Assembly: GCA_004352715.1 (NCBI GenBank)
Contig: SCFE01000054.1
Location: forward strand, 313,671-377,670
DNA: 64,000 bases
DNA from: Hofstenia miamia
Taxonomy: Eukaryota; Xenacoelomorpha; Acoela
Reading direction: 5' to 3'
Of the stretch, positions 36,101-48,900 are shown one piece after another. Under the pieces are notes generated by a model. It was given only the letters and a program-made list of their open reading frames with translations. It was not told the origin of the DNA and searched no databases. Position 1 is the first letter of the stretch, and each line of letters begins with the position of its first letter. The position numbers and the translations under genes are program-made.

Positions 36101-39100
36101 TTCACATTTGCCATATTTTTCTCCAATTTATATTTTGAATGATGTAATGTAACAAAAATACATTTGAATATATTATTAAGTGTGGATATGGATACAGATG
36201 GTAAAACCGTATCTGTTTTTAGATTTATGCCCAATCTCTATCCAATCCACACACACTGTTATCAAATAATTAGTAGAAACTTTTTTTAAATATTAAACGT
36301 AATATTCTAATCAACATGAAAAGTTATAAGTAATAATGTTGATTTTTTCAAATGTGCTCTGCAGCAAATTTTGATGCGTTTTCGTATACGTAATTTAACA
36401 GCGTATATTGAGAAATGCATGTCCAACCGCGCGATTGTGGAGTTATAAGCAAGCCGTGCAGGGATACGCAATCCCTTTCTACCCTTGATTATAATGTGCG
36501 ATTTCCGCTGCTTTGTATGTATTTTCATATAAATTATTTAAAATGGAAATTATTTGAGAAGTGACAAACAGTTAGACATTTTAAGGTGGCATATGCCCTT
36601 AAATTAATATTAAATCACTTTTTGAGTTTGGGTTGGTTATACTTTCTTAGGCATTTTACTTTCATATTTCAGGTAAAAGTTTCCTCGAAAAGCTACTGTG
36701 TCCTCTTAATTAGTAATTAAAAGTAGCTATATCAATATGATAATCTTGGTTTACCTCTCGTTTTCATGCTAACCAGCAGCAAACTTGCATGGGAATCTCT
36801 CAATATATTTGTTTTTAGAATATTTTTTCCCACGTGTGTGACAATCAATCCTGAGGTAGTTTGAACTTTGTTAACCTATTTATGAGTAGCAAATTCCTGT
36901 TTATGAGACTGTTACTGTTTTCATTCTTTTGAGAGTAATTGTGTTTTCTCACTGCATTATCACTGTTTTTTATTTGGAATTTGGTTTAAATGTGTTTTAT
37001 TAACAATGGGCTGACAGAAAGGATCATATTTTTTGGTAGTAAATTCACTAAGACGATAAAGACCGAGTGTTGTAGTGGAACTAGTATGCCTGATTCTAAC
37101 ACTTTTCAAATGTATGGAAATGATATAAGCAATAAAACCAATTTATATAAGGCTTTCCAATGATTTCAGTTCCCAAAATACAAATAAAAGTTTAAATAAA
37201 GTGATATGAAAGCGATGCACGAAAGAAATTTTGCTAAACAATAAAATCAGGCGGGTATCATTTAATGAAGTGATGCAATCCAGAAGAATATCTTGCTGTT
37301 GTTGGCTGTGAGAGATGTGGACAAAAAGCTTCTTGATCATGCTCAACAAAAGCTTCGTTTCATGGAATCAAAGAAGACAGACTTTGCAGAATATAAGGAA
37401 GGGATTTGAAGAAAATTTGATGGAAACAGGAGAATACTCCTACATTTCGGGAGGATTATTTTGTGTGTAGAATAACCTAAAAACAATATAAATAGCATTG
37501 AATGTTTATGTAAGATCATACAAATAAGACAATACATCTGAAATTCGTAACTCAAACTTTGAACTCAATTTAAGCAAAAGTTTGACTTTTCAGTTTCCTC
37601 ATAACTAAACATGCCACAAGCTTCAAGCTTGTAGGGAGTATGCAGCTTGTATACAGTCCAAGTTCATAAGTATTGCAACGCTCATCTTCACAATTTATTT
37701 CTGCAATGATTAACACAATATCATCTTGGATTTTTTGCACAAGGTTCAAGTTTGGCTTATCAATTCAAATTTTCATGTAATGTTGTAATCAGAAATTTAG
37801 TTTTCCCGCCATTCCCCTGTGAAGAGACATCCCATAAATTCTCTCCATAAATCTACATGATATTTAAAAATATTTAAGTTATTAAGTATTTAATATTATT
37901 AGGAAGCCTGAATTTACGGGTATATAGTGGAGTCATATAACAATTTTGCTATTGTTTTACTATTCTCTAAATTTTCTTTACCAAAATACATTAAAAAGAA
38001 TGCAAATACGATAATTAAAATAGAAAATATAATATAGGTCTAGCTACAATATCGTTTCATGCGTAATTTATTTTAACTGTCGATCATCGGCTTGATTGAT
38101 GAAGTGAATCTACTAGCTTAGAAATGGAGTGTTAATTGTTTTTTAAATGCCACCTAGCGTTGCTTCATCTTCCCAATTCATGTTTCATAAATTTTTTCTT
38201 GATGCCGTTCGGAATTAATTTGCTTAGAAGAGGCTTATCTCCACGCCGCGAAAATAAATCGGTATTTTTTTAATTTTATTTGATTTTCTGGAATACACAG
38301 AATCATGGAGTTCTGCTATTATACATGGAGGCGAAGCGGCATTTACCTCCTTCCCGAAGAAGGCCATTAAATTAATTTAATTGGCTGTCATCTTTCGTCG
38401 ATCAGATTTTGTGCGGCACACATTTTCTGCACGCAATACAACAATAGCCTTCTCCGGGAAGCGCTTCACCTCCATGTATAATAGCAGAACTCCATGGCAG
38501 AATGTGTATAAACATTTTCCGTTATCAATGCAAAACCTCTTAAGAGATCAAGACACATTAATGGAAATTGACTAAAGCGCGGATTCTTTGAACAATCTTT
38601 TCCGAAAATGATTTCATATATATCTGACAAAGCTTTTTAGCCTAATTTCATCTTTGTATAAGTCTGTTGCACTGATCTGTTTATGTACGAGCGCGCAAAT
38701 CAATTTACTCAGATTTTAAAGACCTTTCATGTAAGAAAAAGATCTATATTTTCGTTGAATGACTCATGTATACTTATCAGTGTCGCATTGTTAAGAAGTA
38801 TACATTTACAGTCCCTTAGTTTTTATAATTATAGAGAAATATTGAGTTATTTTAAACTAATTATTTTATATTATAGTACGAAATTCTTTACTACATTTTT
38901 TAAATTTTTTCACAACACCAATACAGTTGATAAATTATTGAAAAATATTGATGTCAAATTGAACACAACATACAATTTTTGAGAGTTGGGTGTTTTTCCT
39001 TTTCATAGCCTTAAAGTTAACGCCCATTTTAAATCATTAGTGACAAGTAAAACATTTTGAATTTTGAATGATTACTGAACAAATCATAAGTGCATTTGAC

Positions 39101-42100
39101 TATTTTGCAGATTTCTGAACGATTTTTTTACAATTTGAAATTGATTTTTTTTTACTTACTCTAAGCAATAATTTAACTTTTTTTGATCAATCTTCTTCAT
39201 TTTTGGTGTCTTTAATTTATGTGAAATTTTTCGCGCTGAACGTCGCTGATAAACACTGAGAATCGAAAAATGATCTAGTGATGACGAAAGTTTTTGCTTT
39301 TGTGTTTCGACTATTTTAAGTATTTCAACATCAAAACCACATTCAATTTAATCCCAGAGGGTTAAAGCATTGTTAAGATTATTATTTTGCATAGACAACA
39401 TATAGCTCTGGCAATACGTTCTTTGGAGTAATTGAAAGGAGCTTGGCAGAGGGTTCGAATACATTTGTATTTATGACTTTGGTGTAGTAGAACTCATTTG
39501 AAATAGTTGACTTACTGTTTTAGTAGAGTTTAAAGTATAGATGGAAAATATTGTAACCATTAGAGGAAAAGAATAATTGAATTAATTCTTATTTTACTTT
39601 GAATCTTGGCGCAAAAAAATTGCCAAAATTTCCAAAGTTATAGCTCGCTATAAACATTATAACCCCATTGTCGCGTGGGGTTCCATGGTATAACATTTCG
39701 ATACCATTCATTTGAATAGTGCATTTAGTGCATATACAATCTTGTTTCTTTTGTTATTTGTGTCAAACATTTATTGTATAAATTATCTCTATTTGCTTAA
39801 CAAATTCTTCATCCTCAGGTACATATTTTAAAAACCCAAAAAAATCCAATTTTAGATAATTAGTTAATGAATGAAAATTATAGTTAATTAGAGCTAATAA
39901 GAAATGTCAAAACAAACTATTTTGTGCTGTTATTTGATTAGTTAGGCTCAGACTTGTCAACGAGCCATTTCCAAGCTCGGCTTGGCTCGTTTAAATTTTG
40001 TGTAAGTTCGGCTCGGTTCGCCACATAAAATCTTTGAATGAGGCTCGTTTTAGCTCGGTATTTTTTTAAAAATAATGTGCTCAATTTTTTACTTAGCTCT
40101 TCCTATTATTTTATAAACATTTCTTAAATAAGATTATAGGAAAGGCATACTGACTGCAAAAAATAAGAAAAATCTCCATAATCAAATTAACAAGCAGAAC
40201 TACAAACTTGCTTTGCCTAAAATAGGCTCGTTTTGGGCGCGCTGTATATCAAATACTGTGCTCAGGGAGAGTTGGAGACCTGAAATATCTGATGTAACAT
40301 AGCTCACTACACACATACAACTCAAAATTTGGATCACATGGTGCATAACTTATTTCATGAGTGACTAATAAATTTCTTACATATGGAGAGTCCCACGCGC
40401 ATTATGTCATTTTCATTTGTATTTGGAAGATTTTAGGTAAATTTTATCGTCTAGCAACCATCGAATATACAAGTATAATTGTTAACATGTGCAAACCAAT
40501 GTTAGAAATATTTTGAAAATGTGGTGTTTCCTAAATCTGTCTACAACTTATAGTTTGTAATAATAATAATAATATCGATAAATACTTTATTTCCCGTACT
40601 ACTTTTGCACGGAATTCATAATAAATCCATCGTCTTCAAACCAATTGCTGACCTAATGTATTCGTGTGAATTTTAAAACGTGTCTTACATGATTTTATTT
40701 ATACTGTAAGAGGATTTTAAAATATTGAAAGCTCTACTTTGATTTTAGTTTGTTGTTTTTTTTCACATTCTTTGTGCTCATGTAAATATATTGAAATCAT
40801 CATAAGTGTCCGGTTTACAATGGCCTTGTTTAACTAAACTAAATGATTTGGATTAAATGCTTCTGAGACTCTGCAAGTTTAGGATTTAATGCCGAAATTT
40901 TATATAAATAAGTTAGCTCGAATTTATTTATAAAGCAGCCTTACATTCAATACAATAATCCATACAAGCTGATATCTGGTTCGTACTTTTAAAACAATTT
41001 CGTAGGTAATAATTGATAAGAGCGGCCTCCTTCAGTTTAAGGCTTTTTTCACTTGCTCGAATTGCGTCGATGCCCGTACAATTTAACTGTGAAATCAATT
41101 TCGTTTAGTTTTATATTCGCACTTTTAAAAAATTTAGTGCTGATTATTTTTTACTATAGAAATGCGTAATACATACATTTCTTTCTAAATGATCAAAGGT
41201 TTGGTAAACCACATGCGTTCAGGAGGAACAAAGAATGTTCCATTACTTTCACTCCATGAAATTTCCTCATCCCAAGCCGCATTTTACCCGATCATGTTGC
41301 TCAACTACTTAATTTGTTTTCAACGCTTTGTAGGTCTTTTATATGTCTAACAAAATGGTTTGTATTCAACTCCTTTATTCGTCTGTTCCGATCAACTGAC
41401 GCATGGGATTAATCAAATCTGTTAACATTATGCTAAGCACTGTTGTTTAATTGACTGTTTAATGAATTTTAAATTTGCGGGAAAATTTAAATTGTAGAAG
41501 AAATCTTTATTATAAAATATATTATGCTATTAGACCTTTAAATGTTCTTTGTTAGATATACTTTTGATTGTTTGTTTTAGCGTGCCATAAATGAACCTCA
41601 AGTTCCGGTTCCGCCTCCACGCTCTTCTTTCGGTGATGCTACACAATCACCCGCAGGCACTTCTCTTTCCACTTCGAGAAAAGGATGGCTTCTTTTATGG
41701 CACTCCGTTGCTCAGGTAAGCTTATCATGTTTTAATTTTTTTTCATAGTCTCATTAAATACATTCTCAATAGTTCATGTCCAGCCATATGTTAACTTTTG
41801 TAATGTCAATGTGTTGATCTAGTTCACTTACATAACATACTAATACAAATGAAGAGAATGTATGTATTATTCATAGCATTCTATATAAAAGATTAAAATG
41901 AAAATTTAAGAATTAGTCTTCTATTTCGAAACTTTGAGCTCATAAACTTGATTAAACACAATTTTACACAGAAAATGCATCCTACTTGTATATATCTATT
42001 AACAAAGCTTGAGCTTAAAATTTGCTTTCACACATTTAAATAAGTCAGCCAAGTATTCGCAAAACGTTTAGATTATCGCTCTCTGACTGTCCCAGAAAGT

Positions 42101-45100
42101 CCCATTGGGATTATATAACCACCGGTTGCTTTTAATATCCCCAGTAATTAATTGCTGAATTGTGCATGCTATTTCAAAGAATCAAGCTGATTTCATGGAC
42201 CATATTAAGAATATGACTGCAGCAAGAAATGAACAATGTATTGCTGCTCATTTGTAGCAATCAAACTGTTTGTAGTATCGTAGGATGCCGCAGTTCAGTC
42301 TTTGATGTTCAAATGGATTATTATCCATCCAAGAAACGAATGACCTCATTCCTCATTTTACAAATCACCATTTGTAATAGAAATGAATGTCCGTAGTCAC
42401 TGCTGAATTCTTTCCTTTTCATCTGACCTACCCGAAGGCCAAAACTATGCCTGCTCTAGCGTATAAATAAATACAAATAATTCTACATTCGCGCGCTGCC
42501 TTGCTTTAAAATCACAGCATTGCTCTCTTCAGGGCGTTTGATAATGAAAATAATTACAGAATTGCATCGTAAAACTTAAATCCACAAAATTTTACAAATT
42601 GCACTCGCTTCAACATGGTTTGAATTGATCACCTTGAAAGGACAGAGAATACATTTTGAATCCCGCTGTGTTAAATTTCAATGATAATGAATATCAGTAA
42701 GACAGAACTATTGATGGGCGTAATAACTAGTAAACGAAAGAGATTTTAAGAAATGTTTTATGTTAAGGTTGCTAGAAAATATAAGCACCGCTTTTAAACT
42801 TAGTGGGATCATAATGTATATAGGTAATTTGAAAATTTGCATTTTTTTATTCTGCAACCAAATTATTAGAAAACGAGGGTTTGCAGTCAATTGCGTGCCA
42901 TTTTTATTTTGAAAATTGATTCTGTTTCATCCCATTCCTAACTTTGAAAACTCATAACAGTATTGGCCTTTATCACTCTGTGACTACAGAGTTCGCAGAG
43001 CTCAAAATCTTATTATATTTCAAAAAAGTCCAACCAAATTTTCAAAGTTGTAATTACTTGAAGTATGCCAATAATGTTTTAAAATTTTTCCAGAAGACAG
43101 ATTTAAAGTTTTTGCAAATTAAGCAGTTATCAGATATTAGTTTTTATGCTAAAACAATGCAATAAGCTTAACTTTAAAAGCATTGCACTCAATTTTGCCC
43201 TGCCTCCAAATTGGACAATTGCAAATTCTTTGTCTGTTTTGAATTCCTTTGTGAATACCATCCCATTAGGAATCTATGATTCATAATTGTGACATATTAT
43301 TATGGTGCAGACAAGTACAGCAATATAAGAACTGCATATTTCTTTGTCAGGCTAGTCAGAGAAAACAGTACTTTACGAGGGAATGCTTGCGTCAATCACC
43401 CATTAGTCCCCGAAATGCTTTTAGCACAATCGATTGAATTTACGCTGTTGCTGTTTAATCTCTGTTTATATTTGACACGCTTATTAGAAATTTAGCTCTG
43501 GTGCTTCGCAATCGCCCGCAAGCACCAGTTCACTTTCCAAATATATTGACTATTAAAGTAAATCTCAATAAATAGCCTCTCAAAATGATTTCATCACTTT
43601 CCAATTTCAATATCAAATTTGTACTTTCAAAGGTTTACTTTACAAGGATGTTATTGAAGATAGTAAACTTGTTTTTTGTATTGGGATGAAGTGTGACATT
43701 TTTTAACTGTGTTAGCATTTATTTTTCCTTAATTGTTTCCCTTTTAATGCAAACTAAGATGACTCTTCACTTATGGTAATCCATAGTTATGAATAAGGCT
43801 ACATTACCCAAATATAAACAATTTGTATTCCATATATTTACTTCAATATTTTTAGAGAGTTTTTTATTAGGTAAGCAGAATATCTTACATTGTTGATTAG
43901 TTTATGGGATAGGCTGCCATTACAACATGCCCAAAATATTCTAGTTGAAATTACCTGCAAAATAATTTTTGGAAATTAATGTATACTCTACCTTCATCTT
44001 CAAACAAACCAACACTTCATCCAACTCTCAAAACTTTTACGGCCTTGAAAAATAGATATCCAAAGCTCATTGTTTGTATATAATTGGCTTTCTTTAACTT
44101 GTAGTATAACATTCAGAGCTTTCTCCATATTTTTAGTTAGATATAGTTTTTTTAAAATCCGAATGTATATAATTTTTGAAAACATGTAATTTTTGGTGTA
44201 TTTTGAAGCATAGTTGTTCCAAAATACCAAATCCATTGAGTTGATTAGTGCATGTCCCGAAAAGTTTTCTTAACGACACATGAATATTTTTTTACAATAC
44301 CAATAAATTGAGTACAAAAATTGGAGCCTTTAGTTCTGTGTCCATTTGGCAGACCAGAACCATTCAATTTTTTCTGCTTCATTCACCGAAGATGTTCCTG
44401 GCCTTCACAAGCCCAACGGTGAAAAATCTTCTAAAACATATCTGTAGGTAATTCACTTTTTTCTACAAACAAATATTCCATTTTTGTTCAGAGTGAACTC
44501 AATTTTGTATGTGATTTTCTGCAATGAGGTTTGAATGACAAATGAGTTTTTATTTCCAACTGCATTTAATAGGATTCACACAGCGTGTAAAGAGTTGTTG
44601 TGTAATTACATATTTTTATAACATTTACTAGCTAGTTTTGAGTTGTATCATACCACATATTTTATTGGTCTTTGTTCCAATGATAATATCTTCTTGGTAA
44701 TATTTAAGACAACTAACCTTCAGCATGACATTTAACGAGAATATATTCTCGCACTACCTGGCAGTTTTTTGCATTAACATTAATATGTATCATTTTCAAG
44801 TTGATACTCAAAATGTTGAATTACACTCTATTTTTCCCAATAAATGTGTTTGCACAATGATTTTGGGCATTTCCCTGCTATCTATTTTCAAGACAGGAAA
44901 ACGGGCTAAATTTTGATAAAACCATTTCACATTGCATTCATATCACTTTCCTCACATAAGTTTTGCAGTTAATCATGAATAGAATAAGAATTAATTGAAA
45001 AAATTCATTTGGAAAGTGTAAATATTTCCAGTCTATTATCTTACTTGATTGTAATTGGTTAGCAAAATAATCGCAATTCATGCAAATTTCAGATATGTAA

Positions 45101-45856
45101 TGTCATGTTTTTGGTGTTGGGAAATGAGCAGCTAGAACAGTAATTCTCAACCTTTTTCACTCATCTACCTCTTTTCCTCTTAATTTTTTCTTCTAAATTT
45201 TTATAAAAATAGAACAACTGCGTTAATATTTTTATTTTTTTTATTTTAAAATAGTGCAAATTTCAGTAATGAAAACCGTTCTATTATTATAATTGCCCTA
45301 TGGACCAGCAAAATTTCATCGTTGACCACCGATTCATTATTGTGTGTGTATGTGTGGACTCCCAGTAAAATTACATTAACCCTTAGGTTCCATATGGACC
45401 ACGGTTGAGAACCACTGATCTAAAGTAATTGCATTTCTTGTAGAAGCGTTGATGTTTCCCGATACATGAATGGAATTATGATTGTAGAACTGGACGTTTG
45501 CAATCACTGTAAATTCTTCTCACATCAGAGACTTTCTGTGCGTGGTTTCCATTTGAATGAGTTTCTGTGTTTATCTTCTCGTACACAATATTACTTTGTT
45601 ATCTTGCTTTCTGCTTTGCACAAAATCTCTTTGATTGTTAGAAGTTACTTTATTAAATAGTTTTTAATATGATTTTTATATACATAATCTGCTATTATTT
45701 GATATAGTATTTCTAATAGAGAAAATGCATGTAGATATTGCTCGCGGCATCAGAATAACAAATATCTTTGTTACAGGCATCGAGTTTGAAATAGATTGAA
45801 ATTTGGAGAAAATATCTGCCTTTAGCAGAATTTGCTTTAACTTAATCAGTGTTTTA

Positions 45857-45902
<46 letters not shown>

Positions 45903-48900
45903 NNNNNNNNNNNNNNNNNNNNNNNNNNNNNNNNNNNNNNNNNNNNNNNNNNNNNNNNNNNNNNNNNNNNNNNNNNNNNNNNNNNNNNNNNNNNNNNNNN
46001 NNNNNNNNNNNNNNNNNNNNNNNNNNNNNNNNNNNNNNNNNNNNNNNNNNNNNNNNNNNNNNNNNNNNNNNNNNNNNNNNNNNNNNNNNNNNNNNNNNNN
46101 NNNNNNNNNATATATATATATTACTGAAAAAAAATTCGGGCACCCATGATTTGTCATAAATATTTCTAAGAAATGAACGCCAAGAATGTTAAAATTATTT
46201 CTTAATTAGATTTGGGGCTGGCAGAAAGAGGAATTCATCAATGTTGAGACATAATTATCACTGTTTACTTTAAATCTCAAGGAGAAATGCTACAATGCTT
46301 GTAGTTAGCTAATCTTATCTTGGAAAAGAGATCAGGTTACATACCTATTGCCATCCGCGAGTTGATTATCTCCAAACATCTGAAAGGGATGAGTCAACGT
46401 AATATAGTCCGACTTGTAGGGCGACCTCGAAGTACTGTTGGGGATATCATCAGACGTTTCATTTCTGAAAACATCATTGCCCCCAAGCCAAAGTCCGGAA
46501 GACCTCCAAAATCTCCAAATCAGCTCTTATGTGCCTTTCAAAGTAAAATCCCAGTAAGACTTCAGAGGAATTTCGCAAGGAATGGGCTAATGGTCACCTT
46601 GCAACAGCAAGAACTGTGCGAAACATTCTGAAGAAGTTCTCAATTGGGACTTCTGTGGCACCCAGAAAGCCATTCTTAACCTCAAAGCAAAGATTACGCT
46701 GGGTGAGGTGCGCCAATTTAATGAGAGACAATTCATCTAAACATTGGTTTATGTTGTATTTTCAGATGAGTCAAGATTTGAGCTATACTCATCGAAAAGA
46801 AATTTGATAAAGAGGCCAACTGAGTAAAGGTTCAGATTCTTGCCCCAATTTACTCGAGGGACCATGAATTATGGTGAGAAGTCTGTAATGGTATGGGGTG
46901 CAATTTCGAAGTGTGGCTTCCGCAATATTGCTCACATCACATACAAATTTTCCTTTCTTAATCAAAGTAACACTTAATTATAATTTTAGGCANTACGCGC
47001 GAACTTAATTGAAGTAGCACTCAAGTTTCACCCTAAGGAGTATACACTCTTTTTTTTATAAGAATTTATATAATATTCTCAAAGCTCGAAATGCCCAAAA
47101 TTTAAGAAGTATGTAAGAATCAACCTGAAGCTGAAAATGTTAATTCAGGGATTTCTGAAAATCTAACAGGACGAGATGTTGCTCAATTTTTGGATTTTGT
47201 TTTTTATGCTAACAATAATATTTTTTCTATGTTTTTCACACATTTTAACGTGTAAAAGTAATTCAAAAGTATGCATTACTTGAAAGGTAAAGTTAATGCG
47301 TCATTTGTTCAGGAAATTTAAATTCGAGATAGTTCCTGTCTCTTAAATGTTGTGTGTTTGAACATTTTCACCTTTCAAATAATGTTACCTCCAATGCGCT
47401 CTAATAAATTCTATTTGACCTGCAGAAATTTAGGAATCATGTAAGAATATTTTAGGCTCATTATGACTGAATCATTAGGAATCACCAAGGCTTGGTTCGA
47501 CTTACGTCATTCTTATAAAAACGAATGAGTGTACTACGATATTTAAATTTTAACTGAACACAAATTTGGTGTTTTGTTTTGGTTAGAGCAGCTTCGTCTT
47601 AACTACTGAATTTTAGTCAAGTAGTGATTATGATCTACTTCGTAAGGGCATCGTTTGCATTGAAGCTCTTTGATGGAAATATTATATGTGCCTGTGGTTT
47701 AATTCTAATAGAATTATGTTTCTATTTATTGCTTGCTCAATAATTTCTTTACGCCTTCGCCGTTGCTAAAAGCATTTGATTTCATCTCTTATCGCTCGCC
47801 TGTCACCAGCATTCGTTTATAATTTACGTCGGCATTTCGTAAACAACACCCGGCTACAAATTCACTCATTTTTTTTATCATATATTCTCTCAATTTCTTA
47901 AACTTATTTCTTAAATTTATTTCAATCAAACTTATCACTTAACCGATTTACATACTATTTAGCGCCTGCTTGCAATTGTCATTACTAGTTTGTGCCTCTT
48001 CGATTATATATAAGGCACTGGCATCAAATGTGATTTGATCCCCTGCTTTTTGAAATAAGTTGTTTCCATTTCAGTAAATTTTTATCGGTTTTTGTTTTAA
48101 GTTTATCATAAAACTAATCAGTTAATAATTATTATTGTATTTTTTAAAAAATTCTATATTGTTGCGTTAATAATTCAAGAAAGTAAAATAATGTTGATTT
48201 TAAATTGAGGAAGCATACTTCAGTTTATACTTTTGTAACCTGGAGCAAGCTAGTCGCTACGAGTTGAAATTTTCAGTTATTTCAGCAAAGGTTTAAATTT
48301 GCATGATTGCTGAATTTGGTTGCCAAATTATATGACAAACTTTTGGAATACAAATAATTGTTTAGCAAACAGATAATGTTTTACTCAATGTGGCCTCTTT
48401 AAGCCACAATCACAGCTTAAATTATTGCACGGAATCAGCCGCACGATAGCATTTTTATCGATTTTGCGCATTTCTCGCTGAATATAAGCTTTAAGCTGAT
48501 CAACAATGGCTTTTGGTGATGCATTATTGTGTGCCTGGACTACATTCCACACAAAGTAATCCAGTATATCCAAATCTGGCCAGTTGGGCGGTCACACTTG
48601 TGAACTAATGAAGAAACGGGCTTTACTACCCAAGAATTCCTGAATTCATGTGAAGGTGAAGAGTCTTGAACTAAAACAGCTTTGCTCTGCTCAAATTGCT
48701 GTTTCATCCAAGATAAGAGAACATTCTCTAGAATCTTAATAATCTCGTTATATTGATCCTCAGCCCAGCATCAATAAAATGTAGCGGCATCACACTTCTA
48801 TCACTCGCCACCACAATAAAAACCATCATGCTGGCTGGGTTCATTCAATTTAAAACAGGCCCATGAGCCGTATCAGTAGCAATTACAAACAAATTTTGGC

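Larger units (their letters stand above)
35843..41580 (+). other. Intron (MPRIP-like) with fold-back repeat and truncated MITE
   Basis: 5738 bp. It contains the inverted repeat 38304-38496, the truncated hAT MITE 39949-40265, and a short (AAT)n near 40560. No gene seen. Confidence 0.8.

Noticed and set aside
36590-36625. TTTAAGGTGGCATATGCCCTTAA palindrome
   Set aside because: Short and imperfect; expected by chance at this AT content.
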